Source: Accumulibacter sp. (GTDB taxonomy: Bacteria > Pseudomonadota > Gammaproteobacteria > Burkholderiales > Rhodocyclaceae). From it: a stretch of DNA of 64,000 nucleotides. This document shows, in pieces, positions 16,944 through 27,012 of this stretch. A program made the translations under genes and the position numbers. Location: positions 1 to 64,000 of the forward strand of contig JAFLDO010000003.1 of the NCBI GenBank assembly GCA_017302455.1. Direction: 5' to 3'. How positions within the stretch are numbered: position 1 is the stretch's first letter; the number at the start of each line of letters is the position of its first letter. Below the pieces are notes generated by a model. It was not told where the DNA came from. It was given only the letters and a program-made list of their open reading frames with translations, and ran no database searches.

Positions 16944-17435
16944 TCAGGTCCGCTCCGATCCCGGCGGCAAGGGCTTCTTCGGGGAACTGTCGACGGCCGG
17001 CATCTGCAGGTCGCCGCGCCGCTCGAAGGGAATGCTGCCAAGGCCCGTCAGGCTGAAACGGCCGACGATACGATAGTCCACCCGGTCGCGCCCCCCCTTC
17101 TGCAGCTCGCGGAGCTGTTTCAGCGCGTTCCCCAGAGTGCTGGTCGCGGTGAGCTCGAGTACCGCTTCGCCAAAGCGCGGTACCCTGACGGTCTTGTCCG
17201 ACACGCCCTTGAGGAAGGGCTGCCCGTTGAGTTCGACTTCGAACGTCAGTCCGTCGATCGGCAAGTCAACATCATTCGGATTCTGGATCCGCAACTGCAG
17301 GGAAAAGCGCTGCTCGAACAGCCCAAGCTGAGTCAGCTTCAGGCCGGCCAGGCTGGCTTCGGGTTTCTGCGACAGCCCGGCGAGATTCGCGCAAGCGGCC
17401 AGCAAGGCGACCAGGACGATGATCAGCGCTCGCAT
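16944..17435 (-). CDS. LEA14-like (LEA type 2 / WHy domain) lipoprotein
   Basis: 163 residues with a lipoprotein signal: MRALIIVLVALLAACANLAG, with a LAAC lipobox and the modified Cys at position 15. The body is a single LEA2/WHy beta-sandwich (LQLRIQNPNDVDLPIDGLTF, ELNGQPFLKGVSD, RFGEAVLELTATST). Such proteins are thought to be stress-related and are anchored to a membrane, here probably the outer membrane. The start overlaps the 3' end of the upstream dehydrogenase gene by 13 bases, so the three genes 16944-19185 are likely one operon. Confidence 0.88.
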   Translation of the reverse strand: MRALIIVLVALLAACANLAGLSQKPEASLAGLKLTQLGLFEQRFSLQLRIQNPNDVDLPIDGLTFEVELNGQPFLKGVSDKTVRVPRFGEAVLELTATSTLGNALKQLRELQKGGRDRVDYRIVGRFSLTGLGSIPFERRGDLQMPAVDSSPKKPLPPGSERT

Positions 17436-18307
17436 GCCGCGCTCGCAACAGATTCAAGGACGCGCAACAGGCTGGCCGTGTCGCTATGGCCCCAACCCCT
17501 GGCCATCAACGCATTGAGTTGCTGGCCGACGGCGGCGGCAACCGGCACCGGTACGCCGAGGCGATAGGCTTCGGCGAGCACGACGCCGTAGTCCTTGTGA
17601 TGCAGGCGCGCCTCGACGCCGGCAGAAAAATCGCGGTCGACCATCCTGCCGCCCATCACTTCGAGCACCCGGCTGCAGGCCGAGCCACCGGCGAGTGCCC
17701 GCCGCACGCTCGCCGGATCGGCTCCGGCCGCGGCGGCGAAGTGCAGCGCCTCGGCGACCGCCTGGATCGCGCCGACCATGACCATCTGGTTGCACGCCTT
17801 GGCGACCTGCCCGGCACCGTTGTCGCCGACATGCACGATGGTCTTGCCGAGACATTCGAGCAGGGGTAACACCCGTTCGAGGACGGCCGCCTTGCCGCCG
17901 ACCATGATCGCCAGTGTCGCGGCGATAGCGCCCTGCTCGCCGCCGGAAACCGGCGCGTCGAGCATCTCGACGCCCTGCCGGGACAGGCGCCGCGCCAGCG
18001 ACCGAGCCGTCTCGGGAGCGATGGTGCTCATGTCCACGAGAATCGAACCGGCCGCAAAGCCTTCGCCGAGACCGCCGGCGTCGAGCGCCACGTGCTCGAC
18101 GTCGGCGCTGCCGGTAACGATGGTGAACACCACCTCGGAACGTCGGGCGACATCCGCCGCGCTGGCACATTGGACCGCGCCGGCAGCAATCAGCGGCGCG
18201 GCGGCCTCGGGTCGGCGCGCCCACAGCGCCAACGAGTGCCCGGCGCGCAGCAGGTGCAGCGCCATTGGCCGGCCCATCGCGCCAAGGCCGACGAAACCGA
18301 CGCGCAT
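17423..18307 (-). CDS. NAD(P)-dependent beta-hydroxyacid dehydrogenase (HIBADH family), copy A
   Basis: 294 residues. The Rossmann start MRVGFVGLGAMGRPMALHLL carries the GxGxxG motif and is followed by the family signature. The substrate loop DAPVSGGEQGAIAATL, the catalytic-Lys region GAGQVAKACNQMV and DFSAGVEARLHHKDYGV are present. Members include 3-hydroxyisobutyrate dehydrogenase and tartronate semialdehyde reductase; substrate cannot be fixed from sequence. The start overlaps the stop of copy B (TGATG). The two proteins align throughout with many identities, so they arose by tandem duplication. Confidence 0.9.
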   Translation of the reverse strand: MRVGFVGLGAMGRPMALHLLRAGHSLALWARRPEAAAPLIAAGAVQCASAADVARRSEVVFTIVTGSADVEHVALDAGGLGEGFAAGSILVDMSTIAPETARSLARRLSRQGVEMLDAPVSGGEQGAIAATLAIMVGGKAAVLERVLPLLECLGKTIVHVGDNGAGQVAKACNQMVMVGAIQAVAEALHFAAAAGADPASVRRALAGGSACSRVLEVMGGRMVDRDFSAGVEARLHHKDYGVVLAEAYRLGVPVPVAAAVGQQLNALMARGWGHSDTASLLRVLESVASAACER

Positions 18308-19185
18308 CACGACTCGCCGCCGGACAGGCGCTCGAGCAGTTTGAGAATGGCGATCGAATCCTCTTCGCCGAGTCCCGAACCGACCATGGCGTTGTACATC
18401 TGCGCGGTCGCCGCCGACACCGGCAGGCACAGACCCAGTTCATGCGCACTCTGCATGACGATGTTCATGTCCTTCTGGTGCATCCAGGACTTGAAGCCCG
18501 GCTTGAAGTTGCGATCGAGCATGCGCTGGCCGTGATTCTCGAGAATCTTCGAATAGGCAAAGCCGCCGAGCAGCGCTTCGCGCACCCGGGCGGGATCGAC
18601 GCCACTCCGGGCGGCGAAGTTCAGCGCTTCGGCGACGGTCAGCACACCGACACCGGTGACGATCTGATTGGCCGCCTTGGCCACCTGCCCGGCACCCGAA
18701 TCGCCGACATGAACGATGTTCTTGCCCATGCAGGCAAGAGCCGGCCGCGCGCTGTCGAAAGCGGCAGCGCTGCCGCCGACCATGATCGACAGGGTCCCGG
18801 CAATTGCGCCGACCTCGCCGCCGGACACCGGAGCATCGAGAAAGTCGATCCCGCGCGCGTGCAGGCGGGCGGCAATGTCGCGCGCGGCCGCCGGCCGAAT
18901 GGTGCTCATATCGACGGCGACGAGCCCCGCCCGAGGACTATTGGCGACGCCCTGCTCGCCGAGCATCACCTGTTCGACGTCAGGAGCATCGGCGACCATC
19001 GAGATCACGATATCGGCCGCCTCGGCGAGAGCGGCGGGACTCGCCGCGCCGGCGGCGCCGGCATCGAGCAGCGGCTGCATTGATTCGGGCCGGCGCGCCC
19101 AGACGCTGACCTGATGCCCCCCCTGCAGCAAATTCAGCGCCATCGGGCGCCCCATGATACCCAGACCGATGAATCCGATTTTCAT
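18307..19185 (-). CDS. NAD(P)-dependent beta-hydroxyacid dehydrogenase (tartronate semialdehyde reductase-like), copy B
   Basis: 292 residues. Motifs match copy A: MKIGFIGLGIMGRPMALNLL, DAPVSGGEVGAIAGTLSIM, GAGQVAKAANQIV, and FKPGFKSWMHQKDMNIV. The last resembles GarR/GlxR tartronate semialdehyde reductases, which reduce tartronate semialdehyde to glycerate. No glyoxylate carboligase gene is in the window, so the pathway remains open. It is the promoter-proximal gene of the pair. A start at ATG 19183-19185 places the Rossmann motif at the extreme N-terminus, as normal. Confidence 0.9.
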   Translation of the reverse strand: MKIGFIGLGIMGRPMALNLLQGGHQVSVWARRPESMQPLLDAGAAGAASPAALAEAADIVISMVADAPDVEQVMLGEQGVANSPRAGLVAVDMSTIRPAAARDIAARLHARGIDFLDAPVSGGEVGAIAGTLSIMVGGSAAAFDSARPALACMGKNIVHVGDSGAGQVAKAANQIVTGVGVLTVAEALNFAARSGVDPARVREALLGGFAYSKILENHGQRMLDRNFKPGFKSWMHQKDMNIVMQSAHELGLCLPVSAATAQMYNAMVGSGLGEEDSIAILKLLERLSGGES

Positions 19186-19255
19186 TGCCGTATCCCTTCT
19201 GTGCACCTGACGATAAAGCCTGGCAGTCTAACAACAACGCGGCCGGCGCAACGCT

Positions 19256-19669
19256 TCAGCCGATCACCGTGACGACGATCCGGCGCCGATGCGGAATCGT
19301 CCGGTGCTCCCAGAGATAGATCCCCTGCCAGGTTCCGAGCCGCATTTCACCGTTGCCGACCGGCACGCTTAGCGATGCCCCGGCCAGGATATTGCGCCCA
19401 TGCGCCGCCATGTCGTCATCGCCTTCGTCGTCGTGCCGATAGGCAGCGTCGCCATCCGGCGCCCAGCGCGCGGCCAGCGTCTCGAGATCGCGGCGCACCG
19501 AGGGATCGGCGTTCTCGGTCAGCACCACCGAGCAACTGGTGTGTTGGACGAAAACGTTGACCAGGCCCACGGCGAATCCTGCCGCGCCGACGATCCTGGC
19601 CACCTCGTCGGTGATCTCGATGGTGCCGCGACCGCGACTATGGACGTCAAAACTCTGCTGGTAAGCCAT
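19256..19669 (-). CDS. YjbQ/UPF0047 family protein
   Basis: 137 residues covering the whole UPF0047 fold: [20 protein letters not shown] with the conserved His and Cys, then [29 protein letters not shown] and [12 protein letters not shown]. coli YjbQ can replace thiamin phosphate synthase in vivo at high dose; the physiological role is not clear. An acidic insertion ([12 protein letters not shown]) lies in the usual metal-loop position. The upstream DUF924 gene stops 21 bases away, so both may be co-transcribed. Confidence 0.92.
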   Translation of the reverse strand: MAYQQSFDVHSRGRGTIEITDEVARIVGAAGFAVGLVNVFVQHTSCSVVLTENADPSVRRDLETLAARWAPDGDAAYRHDDEGDDDMAAHGRNILAGASLSVPVGNGEMRLGTWQGIYLWEHRTIPHRRRIVVTVIG

Positions 19670-19690
19670 GCCTTCGTCCTCCGTCTACCA

Positions 19691-20230
19691 CTAGAACGCC
19701 GACCCCGGCGTTTTCAGGAACTCGAGTTCTGCGGGCGTCGATGTACGACCCAGGACGGCATTGCGGTGCGGGTAGCGCCCGAAACGCTCAATCACCGCCT
19801 GGTGTCGCCGTTCGAAGTCGAGATTGCCTTCCATGCCCGGCGTCGCGAACAGCCTGACAGCCAGGGCATGGATTGCCGCCGACTCGCTGTGCATGTAGGG
19901 CATGTAGAGAAACGCCCGGCGGCCGGCGTCGAGCGCCCTGTCGAGTCCGGCGGCGACGGCTTCCTGGGCGAGCACCAGGGCCATGCCGTCGGCGGCGAAA
20001 GCCTCCGCACGACCGCGATGGATGTTTCGCGAAAACTGGTCGAGGACGATGATCTCAGCCAGCCGGCCATCAGCGGTGGCGCGCCACGCGTACAGTTCGC
20101 CACGCGTGGCCGCCGCATGCGCGCTGCCAAAGCGCGAGCTGACCAGGCGATCGAAGGCATCCGACTTGGCCCACCACTGCGCCGGGGTTACCTCGTCGAA
20201 CCAGAAGGCCACTACCTCAGTGGGTGTCAT
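19691..20230 (-). CDS. DUF924 family protein
   Basis: 179 residues with the all-helical DUF924 pattern: [19 protein letters not shown], then [47 protein letters not shown], and [17 protein letters not shown] with PAELEFL. The family has a TPR-like helical fold, and no function is established. Length and ends are typical. Confidence 0.92.
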   Translation of the reverse strand: MTPTEVVAFWFDEVTPAQWWAKSDAFDRLVSSRFGSAHAAATRGELYAWRATADGRLAEIIVLDQFSRNIHRGRAEAFAADGMALVLAQEAVAAGLDRALDAGRRAFLYMPYMHSESAAIHALAVRLFATPGMEGNLDFERRHQAVIERFGRYPHRNAVLGRTSTPAELEFLKTPGSAF

Positions 20231-20283
20231 CAGAACACTCCCGCCGCCGTGCGGCCCGCCATACGCATCAATTTCGTCCTCGA

Positions 20284-20703
20284 TCAGTTGTCGCTGCCGA
20301 CTTTCGCCCGCAGCAGTTTCACGACACCGCGCCTGAGCTTGCTGTCGACGCGCCGCCGCTGCGACCCGTGGCTCGGCCGCGTCGGTCGGCGCGGCGCCGG
20401 CGTGTACGCGGCCCGCGCGATCAGCTCGCGCAAGCGTGTGAGTGCGTCGAGGCGATTGCGTTCGAGGCTGCGGTGCGCTTGTGCCTTGATGATCACGACG
20501 CCCTCGTTGCTGATCCGCTGGTCGCGCAGTTGCCGCAAGCTCTCCTTGAGGTCTTCGGGGAGCGACGAGGCGCCGATATCGAAACGCAGGTGGATGGCAT
20601 TCGACACCTTGTTGACGTTCTGCCCGCCCGCCCCCTGCGCACGAATGGCGAGGAACTCGATCTCGTCCTCGCGCAGTTCGACCGGTGTCGACACCCCGGG
20701 CAT
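20284..20703 (-). CDS. arfB: Alternative ribosome-rescue factor / peptidyl-tRNA hydrolase ArfB
   Basis: 139 residues. The catalytic GGQ (residues 26-28) lies in [22 protein letters not shown], and the basic C-terminal tail ([19 protein letters not shown]) inserts in the empty mRNA channel of stalled ribosomes. ArfB releases peptides from ribosomes stalled on truncated mRNA. It ends a short run with the DUF1415 gene, whose stop is 7 bases upstream of this ATG. The first residues after the start ([14 protein letters not shown]) match the family start. Confidence 0.94.
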   Translation of the reverse strand: MPGVSTPVELREDEIEFLAIRAQGAGGQNVNKVSNAIHLRFDIGASSLPEDLKESLRQLRDQRISNEGVVIIKAQAHRSLERNRLDALTRLRELIARAAYTPAPRRPTRPSHGSQRRRVDSKLRRGVVKLLRAKVGSDN

Positions 20704-20710
20704 CGTCGGC

Positions 20711-21286
20711 CTACCCGTTCTCGCCCGGCGGTGTGCCGACGCCCAGGTTCCGCCAGCCGTCGATGCCCAGATCCCGGAGCGTCTGCAGATTGCGCTCGTA
20801 GATCGCCGCAGCGTCGGGGAAGGCGGCAACCGCGCGGTCGATGCTGGCTTCGCGCAGCAGGTGCAAGGTCGGGAAGGGCGAGCGGTTGGTGCAGTTGGTG
20901 ATGTCGTCCGGCTCTGTATCGGCGAAAACGTAGTCCGGATGGAAACTGGCGACCTGCACGATGCCATCGAGTCGATGCATGCGCAGCACCACCTCGGCGA
21001 GATCGAGAAAGCGCGTGAAGTCGTCGAAAGCGTTCAGTACCCAGGGGTGGATCAGCAGCGTCGTGTCGACCGCCGCCGGCGCGGCCCCCACCAGCGCGTG
21101 CAACTCGCGCTCGAGGTCGGCGAGCAGGCTCTCGTCATTGCGCGCCTCGCTGACGACGTAGCGTATCTGCCCCTTGACATGGACGCCCTTGGCGAACGGA
21201 CAGAGGTTGAGGCCGATCACGGCGCGCTCCAGCCAGTCGCGGGTGGCGGCGACGACTTCGTCTGGGCTGGGTACGTCTGCCATCAT
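20711..21286 (-). CDS. DUF1415 family protein
   Basis: 191 residues from the first of two adjacent ATGs. The family pattern is clear: [71 protein letters not shown] and a C-terminal [10 protein letters not shown]. The function is unknown; the Cys and His residues are invariant in relatives I recall. It is divergent from lhgO across a 162-base region. Confidence 0.92.
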   Translation of the reverse strand: MMADVPSPDEVVAATRDWLERAVIGLNLCPFAKGVHVKGQIRYVVSEARNDESLLADLERELHALVGAAPAAVDTTLLIHPWVLNAFDDFTRFLDLAEVVLRMHRLDGIVQVASFHPDYVFADTEPDDITNCTNRSPFPTLHLLREASIDRAVAAFPDAAAIYERNLQTLRDLGIDGWRNLGVGTPPGENG

Positions 21287-21448
21287 GATCAGGGGGTTCG
21301 CGTTCGCTGCAACGTAGGGGACATCCTCGCCAGTGTAGCGATTCGCGCCGATCCAGGCAAAGGGCCGGCGGTTGTCCAATCGATCGACAATGGGCGGGTC
21401 GCCGGCCGCGGCATTACAATGCGGCATTCTGCAGCCGGAGTGCGAGCA

Positions 21449-22582
21449 ATGGAGAGCGTTGGCGCGGCGGTTATCGGCGCCGGAGTGGTCGGACTGGCCT
21501 GCGCGCGCGCCCTCGCGCAACGTGGCATCGAAACGCTGATTCTTGAACGCAATGACGCTTTCGGCAGGGAAACGAGCGCCCGCAACAGCGAGGTGATCCA
21601 TGCCGGGCTGTACTATCCGACCGCTTCGCTGAAGGCCCGCCTGTGCGTTGCCGGCCGTCGGCAACTCTACGCGTTCTGCAGCACGCGCGGCATCGCCCAC
21701 CGGCGCTGCGGCAAGCTGATCGTGGCCACCTCGAGCGCCCAGGAGAGCCGCCTCGGACTTCTGCAGCAGCAGGGCGAGGCAAACGGTGTCGACGACCTGC
21801 AACTCCTCGGCGCCACGGCGGCGGCCACGCTCGAACCCGAGCTCAAGTGCAGCGCCGCCCTGCTCTCGCCGTCGACCGGAATCATCGACAGCCACGCTCT
21901 GATGCTGGCGCTGCTTGGCGACGCCGAGCATGCCGGTGCCTGGCTTGCATTGCGCAGCCCACTGCATGGCGGGTCGATCGAGCCTCACCGCATCGTGCTC
22001 GAGGCCGGCGGAGACGATCGCTTGCACTTGCACGCGGCGATCGTCATCAATGCCGCCGGGCCCTGGGCGCCGCAGGTCGCCGCCTCGCTAGCCGGATTCC
22101 CGCCTGCCTTGATCCCGGCGAACTTCCACGCCAAAGGGAACTACTACGCGCTCGCCGGGCGGGCGCCCTTCTCGCGACTCGTCTATCCGCTACCGGCGGC
22201 CGGTGGCCTCGGAGTTCATCTGACGCTGGACCTGGGCGGCCAGGCGCGCTTCGGCCCCGACGTCGAGTGGCTAGCCGACCCGCCCCCGCGAACAGCGGTC
22301 GGCGAGTTCGACTACCGCGTTGACCCGGCTCGTGGCAAGGCCTTCTACGCCGAGATCCGCCGCTACTGGCCGGCCTTGCCAGACGACGCCCTGGCGCCCG
22401 CTCACGCCGGGGTGCGGCCGAAGATCGCCGGGTGCGCCGAGCCGGCCGCCGATTTCCTCATCCAGGGACCCGCGCAGCATGGCATCGCCGGGCTGGTCAA
22501 CCTGTTCGGCATCGAGTCGCCAGGGCTGACGGCCTGCCTGGCCATCGCCGAACACGTTGTCACCGAACTTGGACTCGACTGA
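21449..22582 (+). CDS. lhgO: FAD-dependent L-2-hydroxyglutarate dehydrogenase (LhgO-like)
   Basis: 377 residues of the DAO superfamily. The FAD-binding start reads [19 protein letters not shown], with [17 protein letters not shown] next, which is characteristic of the L-2-hydroxyglutarate dehydrogenase group. Later blocks are [40 protein letters not shown] and [20 protein letters not shown]. It oxidises L-2-hydroxyglutarate to 2-oxoglutarate, feeding electrons to the quinone pool. It is followed 4 bases later by a PIN gene. Confidence 0.92.
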   Translation: MESVGAAVIGAGVVGLACARALAQRGIETLILERNDAFGRETSARNSEVIHAGLYYPTASLKARLCVAGRRQLYAFCSTRGIAHRRCGKLIVATSSAQESRLGLLQQQGEANGVDDLQLLGATAAATLEPELKCSAALLSPSTGIIDSHALMLALLGDAEHAGAWLALRSPLHGGSIEPHRIVLEAGGDDRLHLHAAIVINAAGPWAPQVAASLAGFPPALIPANFHAKGNYYALAGRAPFSRLVYPLPAAGGLGVHLTLDLGGQARFGPDVEWLADPPPRTAVGEFDYRVDPARGKAFYAEIRRYWPALPDDALAPAHAGVRPKIAGCAEPAADFLIQGPAQHGIAGLVNLFGIESPGLTACLAIAEHVVTELGLD

Positions 22583-22586
22583 AGAC

Positions 22587-23018
22587 ATGCACGCGGTCCT
22601 CGACACCAACATCGTCATCGACCTGCTGCACTTCGCCGACCCACGCGCACGGACGCTGCGCGAGGCCATCGACCGTGGGGAGCTGACGTGTTTTACCGAC
22701 CAGCCCTGCCTCGCCGAACTCGAGCGCGTCGCGGCCTACCCGCAGTTCGCTCTCGATGACGACGCCAGGGAAGAACTGCTGGCAAACTACCGCCACTTCG
22801 TCGGGGTGTGCGAAGCCGACGGCCCGGAGGACTACGCGCTGCCGCGTTGCCGCGACCCCGACGACCAGAAGTTCCTGGTCCTCGCCGTCCGCTGCCGCGC
22901 CGAACTGCTGATCACCCGTGACCGGGGGCTGCTGACCCTCGCCCGCCAGCGCCGCCGACCTCTACCCTACGCCATCGTCACGGCGGAGGCCGCCGGCTCG
23001 CTGATCGCGAGCCACTGA
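22587..23018 (+). CDS. PIN-domain protein (putative ribonuclease)
   Basis: 143 residues with the acidic PIN residues in place: D6 in LDTNIVIDLL, E44 in CLAELERV, the aspartates of CRDPDDQKFLVLA, and D in LITRDRGLL. This is the PIN subgroup often labelled 'toxin-antitoxin component, COG1569'. No antitoxin gene lies on either side: the upstream neighbour is lhgO and the downstream gene (yaaA) is convergent. It is probably co-transcribed with lhgO and may be a stand-alone RNase. Confidence 0.85.
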   Translation: MHAVLDTNIVIDLLHFADPRARTLREAIDRGELTCFTDQPCLAELERVAAYPQFALDDDAREELLANYRHFVGVCEADGPEDYALPRCRDPDDQKFLVLAVRCRAELLITRDRGLLTLARQRRRPLPYAIVTAEAAGSLIASH

Positions 23019-23102
23019 CCGCCAGGACACGCTACCGCGTCGGTCCGCAGCCCGGAAACGGGTTTACGGGCTATCGGCCAGGCCGCCGGCGGGATGGCCG
23101 AC

Positions 23103-23879
23103 TCACCGCGCCAGGCGGCGCCGGAAGACCCAGACTTTCTCGTCGGAAGCTTCGGCGACATGGGCATAGCCATCGACGGCAAAATCCCGCAAACCCGCCG
23201 CTTCGCGCAGGCGATTGACGATCGCAAAGCGCGCCATCAGCCCACGCGCGCGCTTGGCGTAGAAGCTGACCACCCGGAACCTGCCGCCACTCCAGTCCTC
23301 GAAAACCGGCTGCACCACCGGCACAGACAGATTCTTCGGCCTGACTGCCTTGAAATACTCCTCCGAGGCGAGATTGACGAGAACCGCTGCCGCCGCTTCA
23401 CGCAGCGCCGAATCGAGCGCCTCGGTGAGGCGATCTCCCCAGAAGGCGTAGAGATCCCTGCCGCGGGGGTTCGCCAGGCGCGTCCCCATTTCCAGCCGGT
23501 AGGGCTGCATCAGATCGAGCGGCCGCAGCAGACCGTAGAGGCCCGAGAGGATGCGCAGATGCGTCTGCGCGAAGTGGAGGTCGGCCGGCGTCAGCGTCGC
23601 TGCGGCAAGTCCCGCGTAGACATCGCCATTGAAGGCCAGGATGGCCTGCTTGGCGTTGTCCGACGTGAAGGGTCGCGCCCACTCCGCGTAGCGGGTGGCG
23701 TTGAGAACCGCCAGTTGATCGCTGATTTTCAGCAGGCTGGCAAGCGCCGACGGCGACAGGGCGCGCAGCTTGTCGATGAGCAATTGCGACTGATCGAGAA
23801 AGGCCGGTTCAGTATGCTCGACCAGTGTCGGCGGGCGGTGGTAATCGAGGCTCTTGGCGGGTGAGAGGACAATGATCAT
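23103..23879 (-). CDS. yaaA: Peroxide stress protein YaaA
   Basis: 258 residues. The start [13 protein letters not shown] is family-typical, followed by [66 protein letters not shown] and [16 protein letters not shown]. YaaA lowers free iron during hydrogen peroxide stress in E. coli and binds DNA. It is divergent from the Gcr-type gene, 147 bases apart. Confidence 0.95.
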   Translation of the reverse strand: MIIVLSPAKSLDYHRPPTLVEHTEPAFLDQSQLLIDKLRALSPSALASLLKISDQLAVLNATRYAEWARPFTSDNAKQAILAFNGDVYAGLAAATLTPADLHFAQTHLRILSGLYGLLRPLDLMQPYRLEMGTRLANPRGRDLYAFWGDRLTEALDSALREAAAAVLVNLASEEYFKAVRPKNLSVPVVQPVFEDWSGGRFRVVSFYAKRARGLMARFAIVNRLREAAGLRDFAVDGYAHVAEASDEKVWVFRRRLAR

Positions 23880-24026
23880 CGGCGGCTTCCCGTCGCGGGA
23901 GAATCCCCTGCGGAATAGTTTGTTAAGATTCACCGATTGTAATCGACGCCGGCAGGCGGCAACGACTTCTCGCGCGGCTCCGTCTGCTCCTGCCGCCCCG
24001 TGTTTGCGAGCGAAAACGCCTAACTC

Positions 24027-26015
24027 ATGGAACAGATCCTCAGCCGGTTTCTCACTCCGGACAACGATTGCACACCCCTGCTCGCCCTGCTGGTCGACGA
24101 ACTCCGCCCGGCCGATGCGCGTGATACCGAATCCGCGCGGCGCAACCTGCAAGCCCTCTGCTACATCCTGAGCACCCACCCCGAGCTGCGTTGCGGTCTG
24201 CGCGACTGCCTGACCACGCTGGTGCAAACGCATCGCCATACCGAGCTATACACCGCAACCGGCATCCTGCCGAATTCCGGCTTCATCGCCGAAGGTCTGC
24301 ACCGCATCGGCCACACGCTGCTCCCCGGCGTGCTCGATCCCGGCCTGCTGCGTAGCGTCCTGCGCACGCTGTTCGACCGGTCGAGCGACCGGCACTGGGT
24401 AATCGGCGTCGGCGAAGACGCCTGGCTCCACCTCATCGAAGCTCTGCGTTTTGATGAACTTCCGGCCAGCGATTCGCTGCCGCAGTCGCTGACGGAAATT
24501 CTCGGGTCCTTGCGCGTGCTTTCGTACTGGATCGCCGCCTGCGGCATGGAACCGGAACTGCTGCGCCTGCAGCCGTCGCTCGAGAACTACGAATCGCCCT
24601 TCGTCGCGCAGAACCGGGAGACCACGGCCTACATCGAAGCCTACCCGCATAATTGGTGCAAGCCGGTCGCGGAAGACGCCGACGACCGTCACCTGCGGGT
24701 TCTTTACAGCCAGTGCCAGGACGTGATCCAGCGAGTGCGCAAGAATGCCGCCAGAAACGGCACCAGCATTCGTCTGACGTATCACCTGCAACGCCTGCGG
24801 CAGCTCCTGCGGCGTAGCGAGCAACTGCTGGACATCCTCGCCGGCCTCCAGGCAGACCCCGGCGGCGCGGCGGCCTATCCGCCGATGGTCAGGCTGTTTA
24901 CCCAACTGGTCCGCGAAGAATGCCTGCGCAACAATCTGGTCCGGCACTGGCGTCAGAACACCGAACTGATCGCCCTGCGAGTCACCGACAACGCCGGCCA
25001 GCATGGCGAGCACTACATCACCGACACGCGCGAGGAGTACTGGTCGATGGCGCGGTCGGCGATGATCGGCGGTTTCGTCATCTCCTTCATGGCCTGTCTG
25101 AAGATTGTCCTCGCCAAGGCCGAGATGCCGCCGCTGACCGGTGCGATCGCCTTCTGCCTCAACTACGGGCTCGGCTTCTGCCTGATCCACATCCTGCACG
25201 GCACCGTCGCCACCAAGCAGCCGGCGATGACCGCCAACGCCATCGCCGCAAGCATCAGCGAAGCCGGCGGCAAGCTGCGCAACATCGAGGCCTTGACCAG
25301 TCTGATCGCCCGGACCTGCCGCAGTCAGATCATCGCCATTCTCGGCAACGTCGGCATCGCCATCCCCCTCTCGGCGTTGATCGCATTTGCCGTGCTGACG
25401 ATCAGCGGCGAGCACTTCACGAGCCCCGAGAAGTCACAGCACCTGCTCGCCGAGCAGAGCCTGATCCACAGCGGCGCGCTGTTCTACGCGGCGATCGCCG
25501 GCGCCTGCCTGTTCATCTCCGGCCTGATCAGCGGCTACTACGACAACTACGCCGCCTACAACCGAATCCCCGAGCGCATCCTGCAACTCGGCTGGCCGAA
25601 GCGGCTTCTCGGTGAAGCACGCATGCGCCGTGTCGCGGCCTACACAGGCGACAACCTCGGCGCCCTTGCCGGCAACCTGCTGTTCGGCTTTCTGCTCGGC
25701 GGAACGACGCTTTTCGGTCTGCTCGTCGGCCTGCCGATCGACATCCGCCATGTCGCCTTCTCATCGGCCTTCATCGGCATCGCTTGCGTCGGTCTCGATC
25801 TGGCGCCCGGCCTCTGGCTGTTTTTCTGGGCGGCACTCGGCGTCGCCGCGATCGGTTTCATGAACCTGACGGTCAGCTTTGCGCTCGCGCTCAACGTCGC
25901 CCTACGCTCGCGGGAGGTTTCCGACGCGCAGTGGAAGACGCTGGCGCGATCGGTCGTCGCGCATCTCTTCCGCCAGCCGAGGGATTTCTTCCTGCCACCT
26001 AGAAAAGCCGGCTGA
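24027..26015 (+). CDS. Gcr-type multi-pass membrane protein ('site-specific recombinase' family)
   Basis: 662 residues. The first 340 residues are mainly helical and soluble. Several hydrophobic segments follow: [92 protein letters not shown] and [21 protein letters not shown]. This matches the family labelled site-specific recombinase Gcr, a legacy name; the sequence has no integrase or serine-recombinase catalytic motif. The true function is unknown. It is common in betaproteobacteria. Confidence 0.82.
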   Translation: MEQILSRFLTPDNDCTPLLALLVDELRPADARDTESARRNLQALCYILSTHPELRCGLRDCLTTLVQTHRHTELYTATGILPNSGFIAEGLHRIGHTLLPGVLDPGLLRSVLRTLFDRSSDRHWVIGVGEDAWLHLIEALRFDELPASDSLPQSLTEILGSLRVLSYWIAACGMEPELLRLQPSLENYESPFVAQNRETTAYIEAYPHNWCKPVAEDADDRHLRVLYSQCQDVIQRVRKNAARNGTSIRLTYHLQRLRQLLRRSEQLLDILAGLQADPGGAAAYPPMVRLFTQLVREECLRNNLVRHWRQNTELIALRVTDNAGQHGEHYITDTREEYWSMARSAMIGGFVISFMACLKIVLAKAEMPPLTGAIAFCLNYGLGFCLIHILHGTVATKQPAMTANAIAASISEAGGKLRNIEALTSLIARTCRSQIIAILGNVGIAIPLSALIAFAVLTISGEHFTSPEKSQHLLAEQSLIHSGALFYAAIAGACLFISGLISGYYDNYAAYNRIPERILQLGWPKRLLGEARMRRVAAYTGDNLGALAGNLLFGFLLGGTTLFGLLVGLPIDIRHVAFSSAFIGIACVGLDLAPGLWLFFWAALGVAAIGFMNLTVSFALALNVALRSREVSDAQWKTLARSVVAHLFRQPRDFFLPPRKAG

Positions 26016-26055
26016 CCAAGCCGCGGTAACGCCGCCGCCGGATGGCGCATCAGGG

Positions 26056-27012
26056 TCAGCGGGCCGGCCTGACGTTGGCGAGTTCCCAGACCGGAAGGGT
26101 CACCCGGACGAGTTGCTCGACCTCACTCTGCCAGGTGATCACCTGCCGCCGCAGCTGTTCGAGCTGCGGCTCGAGGAGATCGAAGTGCTGCGCCGAGAGG
26201 GTCAGCAGGTGGCCGCGACGCGACAAGGCCTCGGCTTCGATGTCGCGCAACGGCAGCACCTGAGGCACCACTTTCAGCAACAGCAGCCAGGCGACAAACG
26301 CGTCGCGGCAAGGCGCGACGCGTTGCGCAAGGTCGTCAAGGGCGGCAAGCGTCGGCGGCGCCTGGGCGAGGATCAGCTCGAACGCCGGCTTCAGCGATCC
26401 CGGCGAGTTTCGCTTGAAGATCTTCCATAGCCCAGCAGCGCCCATCGCCGCGTTGCACTTCTCGATCACCTCGCCGACGTTCCAGCTCGCGACGGCGGCG
26501 GTCAAGCGCTGCAGCTCGACGGTCATCGCTTCGACGCGCCGCAGCAACGTATTCCCCCAGGCGGCGAGGTTCGCGACGTCTACCGGCAGCAGGTCGCGGA
26601 TCGCTTCATCGAGCGCCTCGAGCTGCCCGGTGGCGATCGCCGTGAACGACGCAATGGCCTGACGCTTGAGGCGTTCGATATCCGAGCCCTTCCCCTCGTC
26701 GAAGAGCAGCGATGCCGGCGCGTATGCAGGCGTGGAGGCCGCCGCCGGCGCCGGATCCGGCAGCACCAGCGCCTTCACCGAGACTGGTGTGGGCAGCGGT
26801 GGCGGCGCGGGCGCGGGGAGTCTCACGGCGGCGACACGCGTCTGCACCACCGGCGGCGGCGCCGGTGGCAGGTCGAGCGGCCGCACCTGACGCACCGGCG
26901 CTGGTGGAGTCGGCTGAGCAGAGTGCGGCACCGGCACGTCGCGAGGAGGTGCGGGCGGCGCGCCCGCATCCGCGAAGAGTGGCCGTGGGCGGGACTCAGG
27001 CTTCGAGGCCAT
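26056..27012 (-). CDS. Unrecognised TelA-like protein with Pro-rich N-terminus and PLFADA tag
   Basis: 318 residues, last gene of the tellurite-type operon. Residues about 1-110 are Pro/Ala-rich and disordered. They begin with an RPRPLFADAG tag that recurs at the very start of TelA three genes upstream (KPLFADAA). The remainder is predicted helical (SDIERLKRQAIASFTAIATG, DEAIRDLLPVDVANLAAWG, LWKIFKRNSPGSLKPAFELIL). It ends LRRQVITWQSEVEQLVRVTLPVWEL (split here as two neighbouring runs), whose V-T-L-P-x-W resembles the V-T-I-P-A-W of TelA. It may be a diverged TelA paralogue. It overlaps terD by 17 bases. No characterised family is recognised. Confidence 0.7.
   Translation of the reverse strand: MASKPESRPRPLFADAGAPPAPPRDVPVPHSAQPTPPAPVRQVRPLDLPPAPPPVVQTRVAAVRLPAPAPPPLPTPVSVKALVLPDPAPAAASTPAYAPASLLFDEGKGSDIERLKRQAIASFTAIATGQLEALDEAIRDLLPVDVANLAAWGNTLLRRVEAMTVELQRLTAAVASWNVGEVIEKCNAAMGAAGLWKIFKRNSPGSLKPAFELILAQAPPTLAALDDLAQRVAPCRDAFVAWLLLLKVVPQVLPLRDIEAEALSRRGHLLTLSAQHFDLLEPQLEQLRRQVITWQSEVEQLVRVTLPVWELANVRPAR

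Noticed and set aside
19400..21448. Very long open frame on the plus strand running into lhgO (over 1000 codons in all)
   Set aside because: The part before 21449 is antisense to four recognisable minus-strand genes (YjbQ, DUF924, ArfB, DUF1415), is rich in Arg and His, and has no domain. It is open only because of the high GC content.
22587..23018. VapC-type toxin-antitoxin module
   Set aside because: No small antitoxin frame is adjacent; the gene follows lhgO by 4 bases. Kept as a stand-alone PIN protein.
24027..26015. Site-specific recombination function suggested by the family name
   Set aside because: The protein has membrane helices and no Tyr or Ser recombinase active site. No attachment sites or integration scars are next to it.
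26950..27012. Signal peptide in the PLFADA-tagged proteins
   Set aside because: The N-termini are Pro-rich and charged with no hydrophobic core, so export is unlikely.
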